DNA of 64,000 nt. Source: Pseudorasbora parva. Taxonomy: Eukaryota; Chordata; Actinopteri; Cypriniformes; Gobionidae. A program made the translations under genes and the position numbers. Below the pieces are notes generated by a model. That model had not been told where the DNA came from, ran no database searches, and saw only the letters and a program-made list of their open reading frames with translations. The stretch's first letter is position 1. Each line of letters opens with the position of its first letter. Of the stretch, positions 39,001 to 49,252 are shown in pieces. Location: positions 28,491,955 through 28,555,954 of the forward strand of contig NC_090178.1 in the NCBI RefSeq assembly GCF_024679245.1, in the 5' to 3' direction.

Positions 39001-42000
39001 GGTGGATACAAAGAAATCTCTAGCTCTCATTTTGGTCATAGTTTGTCTTGAAAAACCGAGATATTTGACGGTCGCCGCAGGAGAAGTTAAACTGCAGGAT
39101 TGTGCGCCAAATCTTCTGACACTGCCAGAATTTTTTATGAGGTAAAATTGGATCGCAGTGATCATTAATTGGCTGCCGGTGAACATGTGAAACTAATAAT
39201 CAAAAACGTCAGATTTTAGCCTAGGATCAGAGGAATCTTTTAGGATTTGCAAAATGTGTCTAAGACAGCCAAATAGTGGGCAAAATCACACAGTGTGCAC
39301 CCAGTTTAAGAAAGCATATTATCATAACGACATGGATATGTTTTTGTGCCAGCTCTGCAATTTGGCATTCGTCACGTCATGTTTTTTCATGTTCTTTTTA
39401 TATAGCACATCTTAAAGCAAGGAGCTTTATAGTGTTACACATTAAAAACAGGGTCAGCATCTCTTTCAATTAAAATTGCAACTTCACTTTCTACTGTAAA
39501 GCAGCTCACCAATATGTTCATGTTTTACACATGTCTGACCTTGATGTACTGAACAAAAGAAATGAACTGGAAAAGATTTTTGGAGCCACAAAGCACATCT
39601 AATTATGCAATCAACATAAACAAATGGTAGTTCGAAATGGCTTACCAGCCGCAGCAAACGCAAGCTGTTTCCAACTATAAATTATAGATGATATATGATG
39701 ATGCATTTTTTAAATGACAACATTATCTACTGATTTTTTAAAAATGTTGTATTATTATTATTTTACAATTAATGGTACAAAAAAAAATTAAAATAGGGCA
39801 AGTGACCGTTCTGTCATCTGGCTCAACTCTCACGCTGGCCCCAAGCCATCCTTACTGTTGAGCCCTGCTAATAATAACCATGTTTAAAGCTCCCTAAATC
39901 TTCCTTCTTCCCTAACTGCCTTCATAAAATAGAAAAATTGGCTGTTTCGCTAATGAAGTACAATAACATTCAACATTAGGGGCCCTTCCTCTGCACATTT
40001 TTTGTACATTTCCCCTCTCACTCCTTCACTCACACCTGTCCTCAACCTGCCCCCCTCCTTCAGACTAGCAAAGACCCTCTGGAAGATGCAGAGATCCGCT
40101 ACGCACTCACAATCAGCCAGGAGACTCACCAAAAGGTCAGGGAGCAAAAATTCACAGTGGATGAACCTTTCCTTTGCTATCTTCTTCCCTCTCAAATCAA
40201 AGATCAGCCTAAAATCATATATACATCAGTATGATCATGGAACAATCGAAATATCTAAGAAATACCCAGTAAGTGCTTTTAAAAGGTTAAACATTTTCCT
40301 CTTGTTAGTCATTCCTGTTGTTTGAAATCTTCTGAAATCTTCACTTGCATGATGAAATCAATGAGTCATTTCAAAGGTACCTATGATTCTTAGTAATTGT
40401 TCATTCTTTGTAATTCCACCTGAGCTTATCAGTGCAATATCAGAGTAGATGAACTTCCCACTACTTCCAAATGTTGTTCATTTGTGTCTAACTCAAGCCT
40501 TAAAACACACCTCTGAAGCTGGTGAGACATGGGAGTCAGGTTGCCACAGTTCAGTAGACTCCCTTTCTCACCAGCTCACAGAACTTGGTTCACTATGATG
40601 ATGTGACGGTGGTGTGTGATTGGCAGGAGGAGCGTCTGCGCAGGGGAGACGACCTGAGGCTGCAGATGGCCATCGAGGAGAGTAAGAGGGAGAAAGCCAA
40701 GCCCGAGGAGGTGTGTGATTGTGTATGATTGTGTCAGAAAGAGTTCATGCTTGATGAGCTGTTCATCTAGGGCGAGAGCATGAGGTGTACACATGATAGT
40801 GTGTTGTGTTACCGAGGGTTGTGTGTTTGTGTACCTGCCTCTCACTCTCCAAGAGTTACCTGCTCTGTCTGTGTCTCTCACCCTGCGTACGCTCTTTAGC
40901 ACAACAGAGTGTGTGAGCCAGTTTCACTTCCTCTAGAGTTTCCTCCTTACCATTTTGCCACACTAGTTTTTATTAAACTACTTGCAAGTGTAAGTGTCTG
41001 TTCTCTCTGTACAAACAAGCTTCCCTCTCACAATTTTGCTTTGTCGCTTACTACCTTCTGATGAGGACGTTCTTACTGACCTGTCTCTCTCTCAGTCGTC
41101 TCTGATGGAGTTGAGTGTCGTAGATCCTTGGGGGGCCCCTGCGTCGGGCTCCGCAGGACCCTCCCCTCCTCCCACTTTGGCTCCTGCATCTACCGCTGGG
41201 CCTTGGGGCCCGGCTGACCCGTGGGGAGCCGCCTCCCCCGCTTCTCCCCCGAGTGCTGATCCCTGGGGAGGAGCACCAGCAACAGTAGTCCCAGACCCAT
41301 GGGGTGACTCGTCGTCTAGAGTGAACTCTGACCCCTGGGCGTCCACAGGTGAGAGTGTAGAGGATGTGACCTCCTAGTGTCCTCTCTGTTTTTTCCCTGG
41401 CTTTTCCTCTTAATTTGTGGTGTCCACTGATCCTTGACCTCTCCTTGCATCCCCTCCAGCTGTGACCCCTCCAAGTGCCGACCCTTGGGCTGCCTCAGTG
41501 GCTCCGGCTCCTACCCCGCTCTCAGGGTCAACCGATCCCTGGGCAGCGGATGGAGCCGCCACTGATGGTCTGACCTCTGACCCCTGGAGTGGCTCGGTTA
41601 AACAAACAAATGGCACAGGTATAATTGTACATGTAAATGCATAGATACTTATTATCACAGGGATGTCAAATCCTGTTCCTGGAGGGCCAGCTTCTTGCAG
41701 AGTTTAACATGTACCAGCACACTTGCCTGGAAATTACAAGTCATTCTGAGGACTTTCATTACCTCATTATCAGTTGTGTGTAATTGGGGTTGGAGCTTAA
41801 CTCTGCAGAACAGTGGACTTCCAGGAGCAGGCATGTACACCTCTGACATGCCAAACATAAATGTGGTTGCATAACATTTTGTTTGATGGTGATTCATATA
41901 CCTTTCCAATTCTGAAGATGAAAAGGTTTTGTACTTGGTACTGGTTAATTGATCCTTTGCTAAAGCTCCGCCCCCTTTGTTACTTTTGCTCATTTAGACA

Positions 42001-45000
42001 AGCTTTAGAGTAAGTTTCTTAGGATTTACTGGAGAAAATAAAGTGGATATTATTCTTATGTGGATTGAATGAATTGTGATGTTGGAAATATCTGCATCTG
42101 CTGTTTTTTTTTTTTTCTTTCTTTTATTAATTAATTATCCAGTAAGACGAACCTGTAGAGACTGAATAAGAATCAGATCAAACACGATGACCGCTAATAA
42201 CATTAGTGTAAAGTCACCATTTCACAATCGCCGACAAACAGGACAAGATGTCATTCATTTCCAATAGAGAGTAATGTGGGCACACTTTGTGGAATTCTGT
42301 TCATATGTATACGCTTATGTTTCAGATCTGATTTGAGGTTTGTGTGCGTTGACATATTTGAATTTTTGTGGCTAGAGCGTATCTAGATTTTAATTACTTG
42401 CATTAATTAGGTCTAGAAAAACTATGCTTTTCTTTAAAACGTTAATAAATCATTAATTTTACCATGGTGAATAAGACCAATTACCAATTTCAAAGTTCCT
42501 TGTGACTGCCACTAGGGGGCAAAAATGTAGAAGTGATATGTGAATCTAGGTGATAGCAGAAAAGCTGGTTTCCACAGAAAAGTTACTAACATTTAATGTG
42601 AACTGTTTAATTACTGTCGTCAGTTACTTTTCATTTCCGTTCCATTTAATAATAGTTAACTCTTTCCCTGCCATTAACGAGTTGACTCCTCATTCATGAG
42701 AAAATTCTTCCCTGACATTGACAAGTTTTTACAGCATTTTGTGTTTTCACTGTAATAAGCTAGGAGACGCTATAGAGGGTAATAATAATAAGAAGAAGAA
42801 TAAGAAGAATTTGTTACATTTATATAGCACGTTTTCTGGGTACTTAAAACGCTTTACATTTTGAAGGGACTGATCTCCTCAACCGCCACCAATGTGCAGA
42901 ATCCACCTGGATGATGCAACGGCAGCCATATTGTGCCAGAATGCCCACCACACACCAGCTGATTGGTGGAGAGGAGACAGTGATGAAGCCAATCAGTATA
43001 TATGGGTATTATTTGGAGGCCATGATGGACAGAGGCCAATGAACAATTTTGACCAGCCTGCCAGGGTTACATTCATACACTTTTTTCCTAAGGACACCCT
43101 AGGATTTTTTTTTATGACACTTGGTTTAAAATCTCATCCGAAGGACGGTGCTCTTTGACAGTTTATTGTCCCCATCACAATACTGGGGTGTTAGCACACA
43201 CACACAGACTACTGGGTGAGCACCCCCTGCAAGCCTCATTAACACCTCTTCCAGCAGCAACCTGGTATTTCCAGGAGGTGGTTTTTCCCCTGCTTAGCTG
43301 GTGGGAAACCAGTCTTGGGTTACAGGGTTATATGGCTGCTGACATATGGGTATGCATTGACATCACTTTCCTGCCAGAAAACACCCCCTCAGCTGGGACT
43401 AAGTGATAAGAAGCATGCCTGCTGCAAGCTAATAGAAGAGCAAATTTTACTAAAATAACCACTTGTTACAACTGTGATATGCAGCAAAGCATTTGTGAAG
43501 CGACAACACGCACAAACTTGAGGCGGATAGGCTACAACAGCAGAAGACCCCACTGGGTACCCATCATCTCCACTACAAATAGGAAAAAGAGGCTACAATT
43601 TGCACAAGCTCACCAAAATTAGACAGTTGAAGACTGGAAAAATGTTGCCTGGTCTGATGAGTCTCGATTTCTGTTGAGACATTCAGATGGTAGAGTCAGA
43701 ATTTGGCGTAAACAGAATGAGAACATTGATCCATCATGCCTTGTTACCACTTTGCAGGCTGGTGGTGGTGGTGTAATGGTGTGAGGATGTTTTCTTGGCA
43801 CACTTTAGGCCCTTGAGTGCCACTTGGGCATCGTTTAAATGCCACAGCCTACCTGAGCATTGTTTCTGACCATGTCCATCACTTTATGACCACCATATAC
43901 ATCCTCTGATGGCTATTTCCAGCAGGATAATGCACCATGTCACAAAGCTCAAATAATTTCAAATTGGTTTCTTGGACATGACAGTGAGTTCACTGTACTA
44001 AAATGGCCCCCACAGTCACCAGATCTCAACCCAATAGAGCATCTTTGGGATGTGGTGGAACGGGAGATTCGTGCCTTGGATGTGCATCCAACAAATCTCC
44101 ATCAACTGCAAGATGCTAACCTATCAATATGGGCCAACATTTCTAAAGAATGCTTTCAGCACCTTGTCGAATCAATGTCAGTGTTTATTTAAAAACATCC
44201 AGTTATGCAGAATTTAAGATGGAAAATATTTAATTGATGAGTTGTCACCCTATATATTTTTTTATTATATATTGTATTATGATTTAACCCCAAAATTCCA
44301 CATATTGACACAAAATGATAACTGCAGATCAGAGTTTAGCTGCCCGCAGACCAGCTGTTTCTGTGAATTGCAGCGATCCATTTGCTTCTCTTTTCTGTAG
44401 CTTTCAGCAATCTGTAAAAATATACCTCAAATTTCTTGTCAAATCTATTTGTACAGTCAATCTCAAAGTTCTTTCCCATTTTAGATGTGTTTTGTGTTTT
44501 TCGCGGCTTTCACGCTGAAAACCGATGTTGTCTTTTTACCACTCAGTGGGCATAATTGCAGTCATTCCGGCTGACAGTGACGTCACACACATACACTCTA
44601 TTATGCAAATAGAAAGAATACTGAAAGAATCAAGTATCTCAAAACACAGGGGAAAAAAGCAGAATGTATATGTAAGCAGATGCATATGAAAAGGAATGCA
44701 ATCATCAACAATAAACCACATATAAATCCAAGTGGCCTAATATAACAGAGTTAAATGTCAACCCAGGAAGTGGTTAGGACTGTGCAAGCTTTGAAGGTGT
44801 TGATGGCCTCAATCTACCGAATCTATAAAAAAATCGGTTTTGCACATCATACTGAACACGATTTTCTCATTTTTCCATTTTTCTCACTTTTTAAAGCAGA
44901 GTCTGTTCTTTCTAATGATATGTTGCATGTTCGGATATTCATACTAAAAAAATATTCTGGGTGCCATAAAATTGTGAAAATGACCAAAAAACGTAGGTGG

Positions 45001-47247
45001 AGAAAGAGTTAAAGGGAAAGTGACCTTCAAGAGATTGTGCTCTTAAAGCATTAAATCTTTGGCAATATTTATTTGTCATTTACAATCACCTAAAGTATTA
45101 TTAGGAACACCATACTAATACTGTGTTTGACCTCCTTCGCCTTCAGAACTGCCTTATGTGGTATTGATTCAACAAGGTGCTAAAAGCATTCTTAAAAAAT
45201 GTTGGCCCATATTGATAGGATAGCATCTTGCAGTTGACGGAGATTTGTGGGATGCACATCCAGGGCACGGAGCTCCCGTTCCACCACATCCCAAAGATGC
45301 TCTATTGGGTTGAGATCTGGTGACTGTGGGGACCATTTTAGTACAGTGAACTCATTGTCATGTTCAAGAAACCAATTTGAAATGATTTGATCTTTGTGAC
45401 ATGGTGCATTATACTGCTACATGGTGGTCTTAAAGGGATAGACATGGTCAGAAACAATGCTTAGGTAGGCTGTGGCATTTAAACGATGCCCAATTGCCAC
45501 TAAGGGGCCTAAAGTGTGCCAAGAAAACAACCCCCACACCATTACACCACCACCACCAGCCTGCACAGTGGTAACAAGGCATGATGGATCCATGTTCATG
45601 ATCCAGGTCCATTCTGTTTATGCCAAATTCTGACTCTACCATCTGAATGTCTCAACAGAAATCGAGACTCATCAGATCAGGCAACATTTTACCAGTCTTC
45701 AACTGTCTAATTTTGGTGAGCTTGTGCAAATTGTAGCCTCTTTTTCCCATTTGTAGTGGAGATGAGTGGTACCCCGTGGGGTCTTTTGCTGTTGTAGTCC
45801 ATCCACTTAAAGGGTTGTGCGTGTTGTGGCTTCAAAAATGCTTTCCTGCATACCTTGGTTGTAACGAGTGGTTATTTCAGTCAAAGTTGCTCTTCTATGA
45901 ACTTGAATCAGTCGGCCCATTCTCCTCTGACCTCTAGCATCAACATGGCATTTTCGCCCACAGGACTGCCGCATACTGGGTGTTTTTTCCTTTTCACACC
46001 ATTCTTTGTAAACCGTAGAAATGGTTGTGCGTGAAAATCCCAGTAACTAAGCAGATTGTGAAAAACTCAGACCGGCCCGTCTGGCACCAACAACCATGCC
46101 GCGCTCAAAATTGCTTAATCACCTTTCTTTCCCATTCTGACAGTCAGTTTGGAGTTCAGGAGGTTGTAATAACCAGGACCAAACCCCTAAATGCATTGAA
46201 GCAACTGCCATGTGATTGGTTAGTTAGATAATTGCATTAATGAGAAATTGAACTGGTGTTACTAATAATCCTTTAGGTGAGTGTAGTGCAGTGTACATCT
46301 GCTTTGGTTGATCTGGTCAGACGGGGCTTAGCAAAAACCTGTTTCTTTGTTAGTCTGTCAAATTATCATACTGTTAAACCATTTACCTGTTAGTCTTTTG
46401 TCTCATTCTTTTTCACACACAGGAGATCCAGAGAGAAGAGGATCCTCTGTGACAGGTGATGTAGGAGGTGGAGGCAGCACAGGCTCTCCGGTGCCCTTTG
46501 ACCTTTCATCACTAGGTTCCTCCTTGCCTGTTCGAAAAACGCCAGAGTCATTCTTGGGGCCCAATGCAGCGCTTGTGGATTTGGACTCGCTAGTATCATC
46601 AAAACCCAAACCTAAACAACCTCCACCGCCAAGCATCTCTTCATCATCTCACAACCCCTTTCTACAGACACAAGGTGTGTGTTTAAAATAGGCCATATTT
46701 AAGAGAGAAATCGTGTGTTTGTTTATCCCTCAAACTTTCTTTTTTTCCATTTCATTTAGGTCCCTCCTCAACAGGTATGGGAGTTACCCCAGGCAGTACC
46801 ATTTCCAGTAGAGGGGTGTCTCCGACCCCACCTTCCGCTTCTAATCCTTTTGGCGTGAACCCGATGGCATCCATCTCCCCTCAACCTTCTTCACTTGGTC
46901 TGAGCCAGCTCCGTACTAGCCCTGTTCCCCCAAATCCTATGCTGGGTCACATGCCTCCACCAGCAGGGGGAATGGTTCAGCCAGGGATGGCCATGCCAGG
47001 AATGGGGGTCCCTATGGCGGCCCCTGGTATGGGCATGGGAATAGTACAGTCCAGCCCAATGGGCATGCCTTTTGGTGGAATATCCCCAATGGGTCCCACA
47101 GGAAACCCCTTGCTTATGGGCCCAGGAGGCCCTGTGCAGCCTGCACTGATTTTGGGTGGGCCGTCTGGGGTGGGCGGTGTAATGGGAACAGGCGGATCCA
47201 TGGGAGGCGGAACCACAGGCACAAGCACCAATCCTTTCCTTCTTTGA
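33046..47247 (+). CDS. epn1: Epsin, endocytic clathrin adaptor (epn1-like)
   Basis: Eleven coding exons join in frame to 642 residues: 33046-33114, 35657-35815, 35907-36035, 36500-36620, 36846-36988, 40064-40135, 40627-40710, 41096-41348, 41460-41618, 46423-46674, 46760-47247; all introns are GT-AG. Residues about 1-150 form the ENTH domain (MSTSSLRRQ start, SNDPWGPSSSLM, LIKTGSERVAQQC), which binds PI(4,5)P2 and bends membrane. Then come three ubiquitin-interacting motifs (GEEDLQLQLALAMSKEEAE; EDAEIRYALTISQE; GDDLRLQMAIEES), eight DPW motifs for AP-2, RKTPESFLGPNAALVDLDSL with the clathrin box, and three NPF motifs for EH-domain proteins, the last in the terminal TNPFLL. MSTSSLRRQ, VHNYSE and EQAWPQSSGEE favour EPN1 over EPN2. 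The first DPW region lacks the usual upstream clathrin box (LMEL instead of LMDL). Acts at clathrin-coated pits in ubiquitin-dependent endocytosis. Confidence 0.96.
33647..33949. mobile_element. TTAA-flanked MITE in epsin intron
   Basis: TTAA (33647-33650 and 33946-33949) brackets inverted ends AGCTGC...GCAGCT. The right arm contains AACCGCTAGAGCGC. Similar ends and the CCGCTAG core appear at 7213 and 34942. In the first coding intron of epsin. Confidence 0.8.
34290..34935 (+). mobile_element. LINE reverse-transcriptase fragment in epsin intron
   Basis: Frames at 34311-34580 and 34630-34930 read HMGIPQGSICGPLLFSIFI, then FQLYADDAVVYV (the YADD catalytic motif), and later VTEFKYLRLVLDPQLKF and SYCMTLWAQAAPS, the usual downstream order of a CR1/jockey-type RT. 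The 5' and 3' parts are missing and a frame break separates the two halves. Same orientation as the gene. Confidence 0.82.
34942..35379. mobile_element. TTAA-flanked MITE in epsin intron
   Basis: TTAA at 34942-34945 and 35376-35379 brackets inverted ends AGCTACACTGTGTA...CACAGTGTAGCT. It contains CACCGCTAGATGG near its right end. It lies at the 3' end of the LINE fragment. Confidence 0.85.
36470..36494. repeat. GT repeat beside an epsin acceptor
   Basis: About 12 GT units lead directly into TTTCAG|GG, the acceptor of the fourth coding exon (36500). It takes the place of much of the usual pyrimidine tract. Confidence 0.9.
37509..38110. mobile_element. hAT-type element fragment in epsin intron
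   Basis: Starts TAGGGCTGTCAA, the same end as the element at 3749-4777, followed by ATTAACGCATG. The right end is not clear; TTAATTA-rich sequence continues to about 38110. Confidence 0.55.
38158..38507. mobile_element. MITE with CACTTTA-type ends
   Basis: Left arm CACTTTACATTAGTTGTC and, on the right, GACAACTAGTATAAAGTG form imperfect inverted ends with a further ACTATGTACT / AGTACATAGT match inside. Non-coding, in the intron before the middle UIM exon. Confidence 0.7.
38508..40063. other. Epsin intron, no other feature seen
   Basis: Intronic sequence, AT-rich, with no recognised element or exon until the 72-nt exon at 40064. Confidence 0.5.
41658..41845. mobile_element. Palindromic MITE, related to the copy at 12916
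   Basis: The left arm CCTGTTCCTGGAGGGCCAG...CAGAGTTTAA is mirrored on the right by TTAACTCTGCAG...CCAGGAGCAG. Present in the large epsin intron. Confidence 0.75.
42800..43352 (-). mobile_element. SINE with 5S-rRNA-derived head
   Basis: On the minus strand the head (about 43352 down to 43255) matches 5S rRNA in pieces: GCAGCCATATAACCCTG, AAGACTGG, CTAAGCAGGG and CCTGGAAATACCAGGTTGCT, the last resembling the end of 5S RNA (CCTGGGAATACCAGGTGCTGTA). The body runs to a GTTACATTTATATAGC end near 42810. This is the plan of SINE3-type elements described from zebrafish. The 5S internal promoter region is diverged, so activity is unlikely. Confidence 0.72.
43425..44195 (+). mobile_element. 5'-truncated Tc1-like element
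   Basis: The plus strand encodes, in shifting frames, VEDWKNVAWSDESRFLLRH (first Asp), YFQQDNAPCHKAQIISNW (second Asp) and PQSPDLNPIEHLWDVVERE (final Glu). The start and both inverted ends are gone. It is the same family as the inverted copy at 45083-46283. Confidence 0.85.
45083..46283 (-). mobile_element. Tc1-like element, broken transposase, both ends present
   Basis: TA dinucleotides (45081-45082 and 46284-46285) flank ends CAATCACCTAAAG and, reverse complemented, CACTCACCTAAAG. The minus strand carries transposase remnants (PQSPDLNPIEHLWDVVERE near 45300, VTTVQAGGGGVMVWG near 45570, DESRFLLRH near 45660) with frameshifts. It lies in the intron before the tenth coding exon of epsin. Confidence 0.9.
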
Positions 47248-48422
47248 AAGATTTCACCAATCCTATGTTGCCCTATCCACTAAACAACCAATCCAAACCC
47301 ACCCTACCAACACAAACAGTTTGTGTTTGACAAAAAAGAAATGTGTGTACATCTCTATATTTAATGAAAAAGTAAAAACAAAAGTGTTATTTTCTTTCAC
47401 AAAACGGCATTTCAATTTTCCTTTTCATTTTATTTTACACAGTATTTTGGAGTCTATTTATTTTCTTTTCGTTCAAATATTTTTTCTTTTTCTTTGACAG
47501 ACATGGATGATTGCTGGGTTCATTCAATGAATGCAGATTGTTAATATTGTTATATTATTAGGATGATTGTTATTGCTCAGTAACAGGAAGATGAAGATAT
47601 GGGAGGAGGAAAACAAGCCACTAATGAACTCAATCATATACCCCTTTCTCCCTCTTTCATCGATGAGGTGAACCTCTGATGAAAGAGTACATGAAGGATG
47701 ACTGACGGGCTTGAGAAGAATTCAGCTGTCCGTTTTATTCACAACTCTACTAAAAATCATCAATAAGATGTATTACTTTTAATTTAAGTTAATGTGTAAT
47801 CTTGTGTAATTTATTTTAATCGAATGTGTTAGACTTCTGGGAACGATTAAACCAAGGAAAATCGCACTGGAAATTGCCATTGAAACCGATGCCTGCTTGG
47901 TTTCCTTTGACCTGCGAAATTTCAGTCCACAACACGTGGTTCTTTTACACATGAAGAGGGGCTGATGTGTGTGTGTGTGTGTGTGTGAGAGCGTGTATGA
48001 TGTATCCAGAGTTTTCACTCGGCCCATTGCTGTGTTTCTGAAGGGGTTTTATCAGCATAGTCTCACTTTCAGCCATTTATTTTTACAGTTGTACGAGTCA
48101 AAGCATTAATTCAACACCTGTTCACGTGAGAAACAGCGCCTGTCTTTGCATTTCACTTCAGCACCTTTTTACTTTGAACATTACACAAAAAATGGGACAG
48201 TGTCAACGCTTGTGAAAAAGAAAATTATCTGAATGATTATGTGAAATCATAATGTAAAATTGGGGGACTGAATGACATGATCCATGCTGTTATTCTCTAT
48301 TTACTTTCAATGGATTATTTTATATATAAAATTTTAGAGATGTTTCTCTAATATTGGCTATGGTCAAAAATTGTATGGTGTTGACTGTGAACATTCACAT
48401 TTAAAAATAAAATGGAGGGGGA
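47248..48422 (+). other. epn1: Epsin 3' UTR
   Basis: Non-coding sequence after the stop codon; AATAAA at 48406-48411 is the likely poly(A) signal, about 1.16 kb beyond the stop. A short GT repeat lies near 47968-47987. Confidence 0.6.
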
Positions 48423-49208
48423 AAAAAAAATCAAAGAAATTTAAGAAATAATAAAAAAAATCCACAAAACAACATTGTCCAAGCTCTTTTTGTCGCAGAT
48501 TTAAAAAACATTCTTTTATTTGTTTTAACTAAAGACAGATGTTCCTCCCTTTTGGGATATGCTATGTGATAAAATGTAGTAATATCAAGCAATAAATGTT
48601 GATCAATTTCAGTCAATATACATCCATACTTATTGTCATAATATACCTCAGTGTACTGTTAAACTGTTTATCCTCCCACAAATTCGTTGTGCATGCAATT
48701 TGTTGGAAAAGTGCCATTTAAAAATATTTCTTTGGTCAAAAAGTTCTTTCAATAACTACTGAACTAAGATCAGCATTCAGTAAAAACTGAGCCATTGCCA
48801 TTTGGCTAAGGCTTTGGAAGTGCTAACGTTATTTACATTGTAATATACTGACGTAAAAGGCAGTCGGGTTTGTGTAGCGTGAGTTAAGAGAAAAGGGATG
48901 TTACATTATTGAAAACATTGTCAAATGATTGATCCATCCCACCCTTTAAGGTCTGGAGCAGTTCAGGAACAAACATGATGAATATATTGCATTGTAAGTT
49001 TTGGTTAACCTCACAGTTTGGTGCTGATTGTCATTGTTCACCAGCACATCAACATGCGGCTGACTATAGCAGCACCATTGTGCCGTATAAGAGCTGGGTC
49101 AACGTTAAGATGGTGCTGCTTTTGTTCCGAATATACTTCAATGAAGATGAATCAGTTGGCTTCACTTCCCTGACACATACTGATGACTGCTCAATAATTG
49201 GCTCATGT
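48423..49208. other. Intergenic gap between convergent epsin and foxj genes
   Basis: About 0.8 kb separates the two 3' ends. No exon or repeat with clear ends was found. Confidence 0.5.
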
Positions 49209-49214
49209 TTTATT
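49209..49214 (-). terminator. Poly(A) signal for the foxj gene
   Basis: Minus-strand AATAAA 39 bp past the foxj stop codon; the most proximal candidate. Confidence 0.4.
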
Positions 49215-49252
49215 TTACTGTTGTATTTATGTGTGTATATCTGCCAACAAAA

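Larger units (their letters stand above)
42656..45012. mobile_element. TTAA-flanked composite element (piggyBac-like ends)
   Basis: TTAA at 42656-42659 and 45009-45012 brackets inverted ends CTCTTTCCCTGCC...GGTGGAGAAAGAG. TTAA duplications are used by piggyBac and Kolobok elements; no transposase of either is seen. The interior holds a 5S-type SINE and a truncated Tc1 copy, so the original element was shorter. Confidence 0.65.

Noticed and set aside
41092..41346. 84-codon minus-strand frame.
   Set aside because: Antisense shadow of the DPW-rich epsin exon.
46977..47231. 84-codon minus-strand frame rich in Pro, Gly and Ile.
   Set aside because: Antisense shadow of the Gly/Met/Pro-rich last exon of epsin.
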